Source: Streptomyces rimosus
Lineage (GTDB): Bacteria; Actinomycetota; Actinomycetes; Streptomycetales; Streptomycetaceae
Assembly (NCBI RefSeq): GCF_008704655.1
Contig: NZ_CP023688.1
Span: forward strand, 2,914,001-2,978,000
Direction: 5' to 3'
DNA length: 64,000 bases
Shown here piece after piece: positions 1-8,883 of the stretch (the first letter of the stretch is position 1; each line of letters begins with the position of its first letter). Under the pieces are notes generated by a model. The model saw nothing but the letters and a program-made list of their open reading frames with translations, was not told where the DNA came from and did not search any database. The position numbers and the translations under genes are program-made.

Positions 1-1464
1 TACGGCCACCTCTCGCACGGGCCCGTGCTCGGCTTCCTCACCGGCTGGGCGGTGTGGATCGCGACCGCCTCGCTGATCCCCATCGAGTCCATCGCCGCCA
101 CCCAGTACATGGCGTCCTGGAGCTACGACTGGGCCCGTGACCTGGTCGACCCGGCCAACGGCCACCTGACGGCCTCGGGTATGGGCGTGGCGCTGCTGCT
201 GACCTTCGCGCTGTGGCTGACCTGCTACTGGTCGGTCCAGCTGCTGGCCCGGGCGAACACCGTGCTGACCCTGGTGAAGTTCGCCATCCCGGTCATCGCG
301 GTCGCCGCGCTGATCGCCTCCGGCTTCCACACCTCGAACTTCACCGCGCACGGCGGCTTCACCCCGTACGGCTGGCCGGCCGTGCTGACCGCCGTGACCA
401 CCTGCGGCGTGGTCTTCGCCTTCAACGGCTTCCAGGCCGTGATCAACCTCGGCGGTGCCGCCAAGAACCCCGGCCGGGCGATCCCCGTCGCGCTGGTCGG
501 CGCGCTCTCGCTGGGCCTGGTGATCTACCTCGCCCTCCAGACCGCGTTCCTCGGCGCCGTACCGCCGGAGCAACTGGCACAGGGCGGCGGCTGGCACGGT
601 GTGGACTTCAGCTCGCCCTTCGCCGATCTGGCCAAGGTCCTGATGCTGCACTGGGTCGTCACGCTGCTCCAGTTCGGCGCCTTCATCTCGCCGGCCGGCT
701 CCAACATCGCCAACGTCGCGTCGGCCGCGTACATGGTCCAGAACCTCGCCGAGACCGGCTTCTTCCCCCGGAAACTGGCCACCGTGCACCCCCGGTACGG
801 GACCGCCCGCCCCGCGATGTGGCTCAACCTCGGCTTCTCGGTGCTGCTGCTGGTCACCGTCGGCCACAGCTGGCACGCGCTGGCCAGTGTGATCTCGGCC
901 GCCATGGTCATCTCGTATCTGATCGGCCCGATCGCGGTGGGCGTCTTCCGCCGCACCCGGCCGGACCTGCCGCGCCCGTTCCGACTGCCCGCCGCGGGCG
1001 TCCTCGCCCCGCTGACCTTCGCCTTCGCGGCCTGCGCGCTGTACTGGTCGAAGTGGCCGGACACCGGCAAGGTCGCGCTGCTGACCGTGGTGGCCGCGCC
1101 GGTGGCGGCCGTGGTGCTGCGGCGCCGCGGCGTGACCGGGCTGCGCCGGCAGTTCGCGCCCGCGTGGTGGCTCGTCGGCTTCCTGGCCTGGATGTCCGTA
1201 CTGTCCGCACTGGGCAGCCGGGATTTCGGCGGCCACGGCGTGCTGCCCGGCGGCGTGGACATCGCGCTGGTGGCACTCTCCGCCGTCGCCTTCTACTTCT
1301 GGGCCGTACGGGCCGGGGTGCACGCCCACCGGGTCGGCCTGACCGGTTCCGGACCGGGACTGGAGGGCCCGGCCGGTTCCGGACCCGTGCTCGACGGCCG
1401 GACCGCCTCCCCTGCGTCTTCCGTAGTTGCCCCGGAGGACAGCCGTCCGACGGCCTCCGTCTGA
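1..1464 (+). CDS. APC-family amino acid permease, 5' end missing
   Basis: Polytopic inner-membrane transporter of the amino acid-polyamine-organocation superfamily. The reading frame is open from base 1, so the N-terminus lies upstream of the window; 487 residues are present, with about ten to eleven hydrophobic spans. Family hallmarks are the NTVLTLVKF segment after an early helix, the [19 protein letters not shown] stretch (the usual acidic residues before KNP are replaced by Gly/Ala), and [19 protein letters not shown] in the middle. The last ~45 residues are a Gly/Pro/Ser-rich cytoplasmic tail. Substrate is not readable. The L-serine dehydratase just downstream makes serine or a related amino acid a guess only. 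Confidence 0.85.
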   Translation, partial: YGHLSHGPVLGFLTGWAVWIATASLIPIESIAATQYMASWSYDWARDLVDPANGHLTASGMGVALLLTFALWLTCYWSVQLLARANTVLTLVKFAIPVIAVAALIASGFHTSNFTAHGGFTPYGWPAVLTAVTTCGVVFAFNGFQAVINLGGAAKNPGRAIPVALVGALSLGLVIYLALQTAFLGAVPPEQLAQGGGWHGVDFSSPFADLAKVLMLHWVVTLLQFGAFISPAGSNIANVASAAYMVQNLAETGFFPRKLATVHPRYGTARPAMWLNLGFSVLLLVTVGHSWHALASVISAAMVISYLIGPIAVGVFRRTRPDLPRPFRLPAAGVLAPLTFAFAACALYWSKWPDTGKVALLTVVAAPVAAVVLRRRGVTGLRRQFAPAWWLVGFLAWMSVLSALGSRDFGGHGVLPGGVDIALVALSAVAFYFWAVRAGVHAHRVGLTGSGPGLEGPAGSGPVLDGRTASPASSVVAPEDSRPTASV

Positions 1465-1485
1465 GAGTCTGTCCGCCGTCCGGGT

Positions 1486-1491
1486 TAGGCT
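1486..1491 (+). promoter_or_regulatory. Candidate -10 box for sdaA
   Basis: TAGGCT lies in the 122-nt gap before sdaA and would give a 5' leader of about 90 nt. No convincing -35 box was found. Placement is by eye only. Confidence 0.4.
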
Positions 1492-1586
1492 CGACAGTCG
1501 GCGCAGAAACGTACCTTCCGTTTCATCCGCCCCAGATCTCTATTTGCTCCACCGTCCACCACGAGCAGACAAGGGAGTCCGCCACC

Positions 1587-2969
1587 GTGGCCATCTCCGT
1601 CTTCGACCTCTTCTCCATCGGCATCGGCCCGTCCAGCTCCCACACGGTCGGCCCGATGCGCGCCGCCCGTATGTTCGTCGGGCGCCTCAAGAAGGACGGC
1701 CTGCTCGCGCAGACGACGGCGGTACGGGCCGAGCTCTTCGGCTCGCTCGGCGCCACCGGCCACGGCCACGGCACCCCCAAGGCCGTCCTGCTCGGCCTGG
1801 AGGGGCACTCCCCCCGCACCGTCGACGTGGAGACGGCCGACGACGAGGTCGAGCGGATCCGCAAGAGCGGCAGGCTGCGGCTGCTCGGCGCGGAGATCGG
1901 CAGCGACCACGAGATCGACTTCGACGAGTCGACCGAGCTGATCCTGCACCGCCGCCGCTCCCTGCCGTACCACGCCAACGGCATGACCCTGTTCGCGTAC
2001 GACGCGGCCGGCGCGCCCCTGCTGGAGAAGACCTACTACTCCGTCGGCGGCGGCTTCGTGGTGGACGAGGACGCCGTCGGCGAGGACCGCATCAAGCTCG
2101 ACGACACGGTCCTGAAGTACCCCTTCCGCACCGGCGACGAACTGCTGCGCCTCTCCCGCGAGACCGGCCTGTCCATCTCCTCCCTCATGCTGGAGAACGA
2201 GAAGGCATGGCGCACGGAGGACGAGATCCGCGCCGGTCTCCTGGAGATCTGGCAGGTCATGCAGTCGTGCGTGTCCCGCGGCATGTCCCGCGAGGGCATC
2301 CTGCCCGGCGGCCTGAAGGTCCGCCGCCGCGCCGCCAACGGCGCCCGAGCCCTGCGCGCCGAGGGCAGCCCCGAGGCCCACGCGATGGAGTGGACCACCC
2401 TCTACGCCATGGCCGTCAACGAGGAGAACGCGGCCGGCGGCCGGGTCGTCACCGCCCCCACCAACGGCGCCGCCGGCATCATCCCCGCCGTCCTCCACTA
2501 CTACGTCAACTTCGTCCCCGGCGCCGACGAGGAAGGCGTGATCCGCTTCCTGCTGGCCGCCTCCGCCATCGGCATGCTCTTCAAGGAGAACGCCTCCATC
2601 TCCGGCGCCGAGGTCGGCTGCCAGGGCGAGGTCGGCTCGGCCTGCTCCATGGCCGCCGGCGGCCTCGCCGAGGTCCTCGGCGGCACCCCCGAGCAGGTCG
2701 AGAACGCCGCCGAGATCGGCATGGAACACAACCTCGGCCTGACCTGCGACCCGGTGGGCGGCCTCGTCCAGATCCCCTGCATCGAACGCAACGGCATGGC
2801 CGCCGTCAAGGCCGTCACCGCCGCCCGCATGTCCCTGCGCGGCGACGGCCGCCACCACGTCTCCCTCGACAAGGTCATCAAGACGATGAAGGACACGGGA
2901 GCCGACATGAGCGTGAAGTACAAGGAGACGGCTCGGGGTGGGTTGGCTGTGAACATCATCGAGTGCTGA
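1587..2969 (+). CDS. sdaA: L-serine dehydratase (L-serine ammonia-lyase), single chain
   Basis: Iron-sulfur enzyme that deaminates L-serine to pyruvate and ammonia in the cytoplasm. The 460-residue protein joins both domains of the family in one chain: an N-terminal beta domain beginning [20 protein letters not shown] and a C-terminal catalytic domain. Cys345, Cys387 and Cys398 (in [15 protein letters not shown] and IPCIERN) occupy the positions of the three 4Fe-4S ligands of the bacterial type II enzyme. The GTG start at 1587 is chosen because AAGGGAG sits about 9 nt upstream and the conserved N-terminus begins there; the open frame runs further upstream only as a shadow of the permease gene. 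Confidence 0.95.
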   Translation: MAISVFDLFSIGIGPSSSHTVGPMRAARMFVGRLKKDGLLAQTTAVRAELFGSLGATGHGHGTPKAVLLGLEGHSPRTVDVETADDEVERIRKSGRLRLLGAEIGSDHEIDFDESTELILHRRRSLPYHANGMTLFAYDAAGAPLLEKTYYSVGGGFVVDEDAVGEDRIKLDDTVLKYPFRTGDELLRLSRETGLSISSLMLENEKAWRTEDEIRAGLLEIWQVMQSCVSRGMSREGILPGGLKVRRRAANGARALRAEGSPEAHAMEWTTLYAMAVNEENAAGGRVVTAPTNGAAGIIPAVLHYYVNFVPGADEEGVIRFLLAASAIGMLFKENASISGAEVGCQGEVGSACSMAAGGLAEVLGGTPEQVENAAEIGMEHNLGLTCDPVGGLVQIPCIERNGMAAVKAVTAARMSLRGDGRHHVSLDKVIKTMKDTGADMSVKYKETARGGLAVNIIEC

Positions 2970-3052
2970 GGGCGGTGGGCCCCGGCGGCGTGTTCGGCGC
3001 TGGTCGGGGCCGTTTCCGTGGCTCCGGCCGGCTGCCGTGATCCCCAGCCCAA

Positions 3053-3073
3053 TAACAAGAGTCTTGTTAAACT
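3053..3073 (+). promoter_or_regulatory. Operator/promoter of the toxin-antitoxin pair
   Basis: A perfect inverted repeat, TAACAAG-agt-CTTGTTA (3053-3069), overlaps the -10-like box TTAAACT (3067-3073), which ends 7 nt before the antitoxin ATG. This is the expected layout for autorepression by an antitoxin or toxin-antitoxin complex, and it implies a leaderless transcript. Confidence 0.65.
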
Positions 3074-3080
3074 GGGGTGC

Positions 3081-3353
3081 ATGGCTGTCTCCCCGGCTCC
3101 CGGCGAAGGCCCCGTCCGCCCGGTCTCCGTCTCGCTCCACGAGGGCACCATCGCGGCCCTCAAGGCACGTACCGGCAAGCGCGGTATGTCCGCCTACGTG
3201 GAAGCCCTCATCCAGCGCCAGCTCGAACGTGACCGGCTCCGCGAACTCATCGAAGACGCCGAAGCGGAACACGGCCCCGTGGACCAGGCAGCGGTCGATG
3301 CCAAACGGGCCGTCCTGCGCGGCGAACCGGCGGGTTCCGCGGACGCGGCGTGA
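3081..3353 (+). CDS. VapB-like antitoxin
   Basis: A 90-residue protein whose N-terminal half (PVRPVSVSLHEGTIAALKAR, then GKRGMSAYVEALIQRQLERD) looks like a ribbon-helix-helix DNA-binding domain. The acidic C-terminal half (LIEDAEAEHGPVDQAAVDAKR) would wrap the toxin. Its stop codon overlaps the start of the PIN-domain gene by 4 nt, the classic order of a VapBC module. The ATG at 3081 is favoured over upstream codons because it lies just after a -10 box and a palindromic operator. Autorepression through that operator is inferred. Antitoxin subfamily was not settled. Confidence 0.75.
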   Translation: MAVSPAPGEGPVRPVSVSLHEGTIAALKARTGKRGMSAYVEALIQRQLERDRLRELIEDAEAEHGPVDQAAVDAKRAVLRGEPAGSADAA

Positions 3354-3742
3354 GCGGCACCCTCGTCCTGGACTGCGAGGGCCTGTCCGCGCTCGTACGC
3401 CGCACCCCCGAACTCACCGAGTGGCTGGCCGCCGCGGAGGCGGAGGACATCCGCGTCGTCACCAGTTCCGTCACCCTCGTCGAAGCCCGCGACCCCAGGA
3501 CCCACCAGGCCCGCTTCGACCACGCCGTCTCCCGCGTGAACGTGGTCCCACCCACCGAAGCCATCGCCCGCCACGCCAGCAGGCTCCTGGCCGCGGCCGG
3601 ACTGCACGGCCACAAGTACGCCCTCGACGCCCTCGTCGCCGCCACGGCGATGGCCTCGCCCGCCCCGGTGACCGTCCTGACCTCGGATCCCGAAGACCTC
3701 CTCGTCCTGTGCGGTCCCGGCGTGCGCGTCATCAAGATCTGA
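3350..3742 (+). CDS. VapC-like PIN-domain ribonuclease toxin
   Basis: A 130-residue PIN-domain protein. Acidic residues expected for metal binding are visible: Asp in LVLDCEGLS near the N-terminus, Glu in TLVEARDP, and Asp in YALDALVAATA near residue 90, with a further Asp in VLTSDPEDL. PIN toxins of this type cleave RNA, often tRNA or rRNA. The GTG start is embedded in the antitoxin stop (GTGA), implying translational coupling. The first acidic site reads DCEGLS rather than the commoner DTSAL, and the target is unknown. Confidence 0.75.
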   Translation: MSGTLVLDCEGLSALVRRTPELTEWLAAAEAEDIRVVTSSVTLVEARDPRTHQARFDHAVSRVNVVPPTEAIARHASRLLAAAGLHGHKYALDALVAATAMASPAPVTVLTSDPEDLLVLCGPGVRVIKI

Positions 3743-3782
3743 CCGCCGGTGCCGTCGCGCCCTCTCCGAACTCGCCCGGCCC

Positions 3783-4790
3783 TCACGCGCAGACCTTCCC
3801 CACCTCCCGCAGGAACGTGCGCCAGTCGGATATTCGCCGGCCAGGTATCGCGTTCTTCAGTGTGAGGCGCAGGGTCGTGTGGAGGGGCATCGGTGAGCGC
3901 ATGATCGCCTCGTTGCGGCGGGCGAGGCGGGTCAGTTCTTCGGGGGTCGGCATGCGGTCGCTCTTCTCGCCGTTGCACTTCGTGTGGGCCACGGCGAGGT
4001 TCCACAGGCTGTCCAGGTCGGGGCCGTGCCAGCCGCCCACACTGGCGTAGCGGCGCATCAGGGCGTGCGGGAAGACGTGGTCGACGGCGGGGCGGTCGCC
4101 GTCCAGCGACTCGTCGCAGATGTGGCAGCGACCGTGCTGGAACCCGGCCACGGCCTCGGCGACACCGGTGACCGAGCGGCGCCGGTGCGGGTCCGTGATG
4201 TGCAGGGTGCTCCGGTCGACACAGACGCCTTCCTCGATCAGGCTGCGCCCTATGCCGCTCGCGAAGCTGCCCTCCACGATGCTCCAGCGGGCGTCCAGCT
4301 CGGCACGGAGACCTTCGAGCTCGTACGAACGGGCCACCTGTTCCAGGGCGGAGCTGAGCCGTACCGTGCGGGCGCGTCCGCGGCCGACGATGTCGTAGAA
4401 GCGGTGCGGCACGGGGACGCGGTTGTGGTTGTGGAACTTGTCCATGACCATTCCCGGCATCGACCGCTCCGCGGCGTCCAGCAGCCGGTCGGTGGGGCGG
4501 CCGAGCCGGCGGGATTCCGCGCTCTCCTCCGCCGCTATGGTCAGGAAGTCCGTCGCGCCGAGCTCGGCCCCGCTCCCCGGCGCCTGGGGAGCCCCGCGTT
4601 CGAGGATGGCCATCGCGTACGGGGCGGCGAGGTCACGCAGCGGGATTTCCGTGTGGCCCTGGGACGCGTGGTGGAGCAGGGCGTTGCCGAGGGCGAACTT
4701 GTACGTACGGGCGTTGCGCCCCATCAGGATCGCCAGCCGCCAGGACGCGCGGGCCGACGGGTCGGTGGCGTAGAAGTCGTCGGTGGTCAC
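3783..4790 (-). CDS. HNH endonuclease paired with a methyltransferase
   Basis: A 335-residue protein with a C-terminal HNH nuclease fold. Cys222 and Cys225 (RCHICDE) and the HTKCNGEK segment (His269, Cys272) form a likely structural zinc site. Asp237-His238 (VDHVFPH) and Asn264 (LWNLA) supply the HNH catalytic positions. The N-terminal 210 residues have no family I recognise; they contain an alpha-helical stretch near residues 25-65 and basic patches. The ATG overlaps the stop codon of the upstream methyltransferase by 4 nt, so the two are co-translated. Pairing of a SAM methyltransferase with an HNH nuclease suggests a modification/cleavage function, but substrate (DNA, RNA or other) cannot be read. 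Confidence 0.8.
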   Translation of the reverse strand: MTTDDFYATDPSARASWRLAILMGRNARTYKFALGNALLHHASQGHTEIPLRDLAAPYAMAILERGAPQAPGSGAELGATDFLTIAAEESAESRRLGRPTDRLLDAAERSMPGMVMDKFHNHNRVPVPHRFYDIVGRGRARTVRLSSALEQVARSYELEGLRAELDARWSIVEGSFASGIGRSLIEEGVCVDRSTLHITDPHRRRSVTGVAEAVAGFQHGRCHICDESLDGDRPAVDHVFPHALMRRYASVGGWHGPDLDSLWNLAVAHTKCNGEKSDRMPTPEELTRLARRNEAIMRSPMPLHTTLRLTLKNAIPGRRISDWRTFLREVGKVCA

Positions 4791-5638
4791 GGGTGGTCCT
4801 TCTCGAAGGTGAGGGTGCTCCAGTGGACGTGGTCGCGGGCCAGGTGGTCGATGCCCTTCGCGTGCTGGAGGGGGCGGAGGCCGTGCTGTGCGGCGAGGGC
4901 GACCGTTTCGTGGGCGGGGATGTCGTACATCTGCCGGTCCTCGGGGGGCGAGCCGTGGCGCAGGGTGAGGAAGAGGCGGCCACCGGGGGCCAGAAGGTCG
5001 TGAAGGCGGCGCATGGCCGGTGGGCGGGACGGTTCCGGCAGGTGCATCCAGACGGCGGAGAGAAGGATCGCGTCGAGGCGGCCCGCTTCGCCGTCGAGGC
5101 GGGGCAGGCCGGGGAGGGCGTCCGACAGCCAGTGGATCGACGGGGACGGGTGCAGGCTGCGGGCCAGCGCGCGTAGTTCGGGAACCGGCTCGACGGCCAG
5201 GACGGTATGCCCCCGGGCCGCCAGCGCGGCGGCGTCGCGGCCGGTGCCCGCGCCGATGTCGGCGATGCGGGCCGGGGGCGGGGGCAGCAGAGGGAGGAAG
5301 TCCCGGTGCACGGTTTCGAAGGCGAGGCTTTCGTACCGGTCGGCCAGCTCGGTCGCGTGCTGGGCGTAGTACGGCTGGGCGGGTGGTGGGGGTGGGGGTG
5401 AAGCGAGTTCGGCTTTCGGGCCCGTGTTGGGTGGGGTGGTTCCGGCTGCCGGTCCCCAGCTGGGTGGGACAGTTCCGGATCTCGGTCCGCCGCCGGGTGG
5501 GGCGGGCTCAGCTCCCGGTCCCCCGCTGGGCGCGGATGGTTCAGCTCCCGGTCCGCCGCCGGGTGCGGAGGATTCAGCTCCCGATCCCCCGCCGGGTGGG
5601 GCGGTTCCGGCTTTCGGGACCCCGTTCGGTTTGGTCAT
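4787..5638 (-). CDS. Class I SAM-dependent methyltransferase with repeat-rich N-terminus
   Basis: A 283-residue protein. Residues 88-283 form a Rossmann-type methyltransferase of the Methyltransf_11/12 kind: motif I is ADIGAGTGRD near residue 126, followed by an acidic end of strand 2 (LAVEPVPE), then a WMHLPEPSR segment and a GGRLFLTL strand. It lacks the DPPY/NPPF or PC motifs of DNA methylases, so a small molecule, RNA or protein substrate is as likely as DNA. Residues 12-77 are six copies of an 11-residue Pro/Gly/Ala repeat. The ATG at 5638 is supported by a -10 box 6 nt upstream (leaderless). The gene overlaps the HNH gene by 4 nt. Confidence 0.8.
   Translation of the reverse strand: MTKPNGVPKAGTAPPGGGSGAESSAPGGGPGAEPSAPSGGPGAEPAPPGGGPRSGTVPPSWGPAAGTTPPNTGPKAELASPPPPPPAQPYYAQHATELADRYESLAFETVHRDFLPLLPPPPARIADIGAGTGRDAAALAARGHTVLAVEPVPELRALARSLHPSPSIHWLSDALPGLPRLDGEAGRLDAILLSAVWMHLPEPSRPPAMRRLHDLLAPGGRLFLTLRHGSPPEDRQMYDIPAHETVALAAQHGLRPLQHAKGIDHLARDHVHWSTLTFEKDHP
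5408..5605 (-). repeat. Six 33-bp tandem repeats inside the methyltransferase gene
   Basis: The reading frame encodes six consecutive 11-residue units close to x-x-x-P-G-G-G-P-G-A-E (for example SSAPGGGPGAE and PSAPSGGPGAE). The first three are the most alike, the last two degenerate. The period keeps the frame, so copy number could vary without breaking the gene. Confidence 0.75.
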
Positions 5639-5644
5639 GGGGGT

Positions 5645-5650
5645 AGCCTA
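5645..5650 (-). promoter_or_regulatory. -10 box for the methyltransferase/HNH pair
   Basis: TAGGCT on the minus strand, followed by six bases and the ATG. It lies in the 35-nt gap after the upstream small gene. This is the spacing of a leaderless Streptomyces promoter, so the pair can be transcribed on its own. Confidence 0.55.
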
Positions 5651-5673
5651 GGGCCCGGCACTGACAAGATCGT

Positions 5674-5937
5674 TTACTTGCCTATCTCCCAGGCGAACGG
5701 TGGGAGTTCGCGGGCGCGGAGGTAGACGTCCATGGCGCTGACCGCCGGGACGAACGGGTGGACACGGGCGCCCTCCAGGCCGGCCAGCAGGCGGGCGCAG
5801 TGGTGGACGCAGCCCGCGACTTCGCGGCCGTGCCGGTCGACGATCGTCACCGCGTCGTGCGGGCCTTGGCACGGGGTGGGGTCGGCGGGCGGGGCGGCGG
5901 GGCAGCGGGGCGGGGTGCGGTCGTGCTGACGTTCCAT
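5674..5937 (-). CDS. Small conserved-looking Cys/His protein of unknown function
   Basis: An 87-residue protein I cannot assign. It has a Pro-rich N-terminus (residues 1-35) with a CPAAPPADPTPC segment, then DAVTIVDRHGREVAGCVHHCARLL. The cysteines and adjacent histidines could bind a metal such as zinc. No signal peptide or membrane span is seen. The ATG at 5937 is chosen over an upstream in-frame Met because AGGGGAGG lies just before it. It is 35 nt upstream of, and on the same strand as, the methyltransferase gene but need not share its promoter. Confidence 0.6.
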   Translation of the reverse strand: MERQHDRTPPRCPAAPPADPTPCQGPHDAVTIVDRHGREVAGCVHHCARLLAGLEGARVHPFVPAVSAMDVYLRARELPPFAWEIGK

Positions 5938-6073
5938 GGAGGGCCTCCCCTGAGCGGGCGGTGCGCACGTCGGCGCCACCGAATGACCGGAGTTCAGGGG
6001 GGTGTTGCTCGCGCCCGTACCGGTCCATGCCCGGCTTGGTGAAGACGTGGGGAGGCCGTGGGTCGTTCAAGGG

Positions 6074-6823
6074 TCAATGTGTGGCTTCGGGGGCGGCCGG
6101 GGGAGGTGAGGCGGGTGGGAACGGCAGGGTGCCTCGCCTCACGAGGTGCAGGGTGCAGGAGAGCCAGGCCGTGGCCAGGAGCCAGCCTGCGAGGACGTCA
6201 CCGGGCCAGTGCACGCCCAGGTAGACGCGGGTGGCGCCGACCGCGACGGCCCAGGCCGCGAGCAGGGCGCAGGCCAGGCGGCGGGCGGCGGCGCCGCGGA
6301 GGCGGGCCAGTACGGCCCAGGCGAGGAGGCCGGCCACCAGGACGGACGTCGTGGAGTGGCCGGAGGGGAAGGAGTGGCCGGTGGCCCGGGCGGCCCAGTC
6401 CGCCTCGTACGGGCGCGGGCGGGCGATGAGTTCCATGAGGGCGTAGCGGACCGCTTGCCCCAGGAGGAGGACGGCGAGGGCCACAACGGCTGCGCGCAGC
6501 CGCTCGCGCGCGTCCCGGCCGGCCAGTACGCCCGCGAGCAGAGCCAGTACGTACGGGACGGGCCCGGAGCCGGTGGCCGTCACCACGGCAGCGGCCGTGC
6601 CCGCCGCGTCCGGGCGGTGGGCCACCGACCAGGCGTGGGCGGCCCGCTCCGGGCCGAGCGGGGCCCAGTCGTGCACGGCGAGGAGTGCGGCGGTGGCGGC
6701 CAGGAGCAGGACACAGGCGGCGGAGACGAGCAGCGGGCGGGAGACGCCGGGCCGTTCCGGGACGGTCGGCAGGGGGCGCGGGCCGGTGGGGTCGTCCTCG
6801 GTGGGGCGTGCGGCGTGCTTCAT
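6074..6823 (-). CDS. PAP2-family membrane phosphatase
   Basis: A 249-residue integral membrane phosphatase of the phosphatidic acid phosphatase 2 superfamily, acting on lipid phosphates or diphosphates at the outer face of the membrane. The three signature motifs are visible: a basic-x6-RP motif (RYALMELIARPRP), SFPSGHST, and TRVYLGVHWPGD, which carry the phosphate-binding Arg and the catalytic His pair. Five to six hydrophobic helices flank them. The last ~20 residues are a Pro/Ala-rich tail. Substrate (undecaprenyl diphosphate, phosphatidic acid or other) cannot be told from sequence. It is divergent from the GH25 gene. Confidence 0.88.
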   Translation of the reverse strand: MKHAARPTEDDPTGPRPLPTVPERPGVSRPLLVSAACVLLLAATAALLAVHDWAPLGPERAAHAWSVAHRPDAAGTAAAVVTATGSGPVPYVLALLAGVLAGRDARERLRAAVVALAVLLLGQAVRYALMELIARPRPYEADWAARATGHSFPSGHSTTSVLVAGLLAWAVLARLRGAAARRLACALLAAWAVAVGATRVYLGVHWPGDVLAGWLLATAWLSCTLHLVRRGTLPFPPASPPPAAPEATH

Positions 6824-7190
6824 CCGATGAGTCTGTCAAGGACGGGGAGGGCGCGCTCTCGGTAACGGGGCGCGGGCGGCTGAAACATGCCGGTGGGTGG
6901 TCTGGCCGAACCCGGGCGGTTCTCTGGCCGGTCCCTTTCGATCGCTTGGCCGGACCGCGCACCCCTCCCCCGCATTCGGCGCTTCTACACCTACGTATCG
7001 CTACCGTTATGACAGTCGGTCACCATTGATCGAAGAATGTCACGGGCGGCCTTGGCGGCACCAACAACGCGTTGATCAGCGGAAATTCGCTTCAAACCCC
7101 TGGCGCGGAATGCCGTGGACATGCTGAACTGCTGATAACACCAGGTGACGCATCGTAATCGATCGTTTTCGGTCGGGCAGGAGGCCGCTC
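6824..7190. other. Intergenic region, divergent promoters
   Basis: Separates the PAP2 gene (minus) from the GH25 gene (plus). The part from about 6985 to 7180 is clearly richer in A+T than its surroundings and includes candidate -10 sequences such as GATAAC near 7133. The GH25 ribosome-binding site AGGAGG lies at its right end. No gene is supported. Confidence 0.5.
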
Positions 7191-7745
7191 ATGCTGCACG
7201 GCGTCGACGTCAGCTCGCACAACCCCTCGTATTCGGCGACCGGTCTGGACTTCGTCATCATCAAGGCGACGGAGGGCCGGTCGTACATCAACCCGCACCA
7301 GAGCGCGCAGGCGGCCAAGGCCCGTGAGGCGGGCTGCGTGGTGGGCTTCTACCACTTCCTGTGGCCGGGCAACATCGCGGACCAGGCCAAGTACTTCGTC
7401 GAGAAGTGCGCGTCCGAGGAAGGGGACCTGCTGGCGGCGGACTGGGAGCGCACCGGCGGCGGCACCTACGCGAGCAACGCGCAGAAGGACCAGTTCCTCA
7501 AGGAGGTCAAGCGGCTGCGGCCCACACACCGGGTGCTCCTCTACTGCAACCGCGACTTCTGGCTCAACCACGACACGTCGTCCTACGCCGGTGACGGCCT
7601 GTGGATCGCCGACTACGTCTCGGCCGGGCAGCCGCGCATCACGGCGGACTGGCTCTTCCACCAGTACACGAGCCGGCCGCTGGACAAGGACGTCGCCGAC
7701 TTCCAGGACCGGGCCGCCCTGAAGACGTGGGCCGCTCCGTCATAG
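7191..7745 (+). CDS. Glycoside hydrolase family 25 muramidase-like protein
   Basis: A 184-residue single-domain protein of the GH25 (Chalaropsis lysozyme) fold, which cleaves the MurNAc-GlcNAc bond of peptidoglycan. Catalytic-site features are present: DVSSHN at residues 5-10, [15 protein letters not shown], and Asp84/Glu86 in AADWERT, the DxE pair that carries the general acid. A second aromatic/acid segment reads LWIADYVS near the C-terminus. There is no signal peptide, unusual for a wall hydrolase; release by lysis or a non-classical route, or a phage origin, are possible. The start follows a strong AGGAGG site. It ends 58 nt before nadE. Confidence 0.85.
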   Translation: MLHGVDVSSHNPSYSATGLDFVIIKATEGRSYINPHQSAQAAKAREAGCVVGFYHFLWPGNIADQAKYFVEKCASEEGDLLAADWERTGGGTYASNAQKDQFLKEVKRLRPTHRVLLYCNRDFWLNHDTSSYAGDGLWIADYVSAGQPRITADWLFHQYTSRPLDKDVADFQDRAALKTWAAPS

Positions 7746-7803
7746 AGTCTTGGTGTCCGCACCAGCACCGCGCGCACCGCGCCCCTCGCCCGAAGGAGCA
7801 GCC

Positions 7804-8634
7804 GTGACCGACCCGGCGTCCACGTCCCAGCAGCAGGAGATCGCCCGCGACCTCCAGGTGTCCGCGTCGTTCGACGTCCAGGCGGAGATCGAACGACGGG
7901 TGGCGTTCCTCGCGGAGCGGCTGACGACCACGGGCCTGCGCGCGCTGGTCCTGGGCATCAGCGGCGGCGTGGACTCCACCACCGCCGGCCGGCTGTGCCA
8001 GCTGGCGGTGGAGCGGGCCCGTGCCGCCGGGCACGAGGCGACGTTCTACGCGATGCGGCTGCCGTACGGCGTCCAGGCCGACGAGCACGACGCGCAGCTC
8101 GCGCTGGAGTTCATCAAGGCCGACCGGCTGCTGACCGTCGACATCCGCCCGGCCAGCGACGCCGCGCTGGAGGCGGCGCTGGCCGGCGGGATCACCTTCC
8201 GTGACGAGCGTCACCAGGACTTCGTCCAGGGCAACATCAAGGCGCGGCAGCGGATGATCGCGCAGTACGCGGTCGCGGGCGCGCAGGACGGCCTGGTCGT
8301 CGGCACCGACCACGCCGCCGAGGCGGTCTCCGGCTTCTTCACCAAGTACGGCGACGGCGCGGCGGACGTGGTGCCGCTCACCGGCCTGACCAAGCGCCGG
8401 GTCCGGGCCGTCGCGGAGGCGCTGGGCGCCCCGGCCGAGCTGGTCTGGAAGGTGCCGACCGCCGACCTGGAGACGCTGGACCCGGGCAAGCCGGACGAGG
8501 ACGCCCTCGGCGTCACGTACGACCAGATCGACGACTTCCTGGAGGGCAAGCCGGTCGGCGAGGAGGCGTACGAGGCGATCGTCCGCCGCTACCACGCCAC
8601 GGCGCACAAGCGCGAGCTGCCGACCGCTCCCTGA
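7804..8634 (+). CDS. nadE: NH3-dependent NAD+ synthetase
   Basis: Converts nicotinic acid adenine dinucleotide, ATP and ammonia to NAD+, the last step of NAD biosynthesis. The 276-residue length matches the ammonia-dependent (not glutamine-dependent) class; there is no nitrilase domain. The PP-loop SGGVDSTT is at residues 53-60, and downstream [19 protein letters not shown] and KRELPTAP at the C-terminus are typical. The GTG at 7804 is chosen because GAAGGAG precedes it by about 6 nt and the N-terminus then matches the family. A -10-like TAGAGT (7743-7748) overlaps the end of the GH25 gene. A strong terminator follows. Confidence 0.95.
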   Translation: MTDPASTSQQQEIARDLQVSASFDVQAEIERRVAFLAERLTTTGLRALVLGISGGVDSTTAGRLCQLAVERARAAGHEATFYAMRLPYGVQADEHDAQLALEFIKADRLLTVDIRPASDAALEAALAGGITFRDERHQDFVQGNIKARQRMIAQYAVAGAQDGLVVGTDHAAEAVSGFFTKYGDGAADVVPLTGLTKRRVRAVAEALGAPAELVWKVPTADLETLDPGKPDEDALGVTYDQIDDFLEGKPVGEEAYEAIVRRYHATAHKRELPTAP

Positions 8635-8666
8635 GCGGCTCCGGCCGCGACCCCGGCTCTTTCCCG

Positions 8667-8707
8667 GACGGTGTGGGCCGCTCCTGCGAGCGGCCCACAC
8701 CGTCTTT
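8667..8707 (+). terminator. Rho-independent-like terminator after nadE
   Basis: Perfect 17-bp stem (8667-8683 with 8688-8704) around a CTGC loop, followed by TTT. It is 32 nt past the nadE stop. Confidence 0.85.
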
Positions 8708-8716
8708 GTGTCCGGT

Positions 8717-8748
8717 CCGGGTGTGACGTCCGGGCCGGGTGTGACGTC
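8717..8748. repeat. 14-bp direct repeat
   Basis: CCGGGTGTGACGTC occurs twice, at 8717-8730 and 8735-8748, with an 18-bp period. It lies between the nadE terminator and the next gene, about 140 bp upstream of that gene. Function unknown; possibly a regulator site. Confidence 0.6.
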
Positions 8749-8883
8749 TGTCATGCTCCGGCAAGGGGATGGTCACCAAAGGTGTGCGCATTCGTGGCCG
8801 GAGGCGGGCATGGATGGGGCATGCGAAGCCGTGAAATGCGATCGGAAGATCGACTGTCAGTGGGTACCCCTACGCTCCGGAGC

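Noticed and set aside
1465..1586. Riboswitch in the sdaA leader
   Set aside because: The leader is only about 90 nt and lacks the conserved elements of a glycine riboswitch or T-box that I could recognise.
3081..5638. One combined defence island of VapBC-like pair plus methyltransferase/HNH
   Set aside because: The two modules are convergent with separate promoters and no shared gene; neighbourhood alone does not establish one system.
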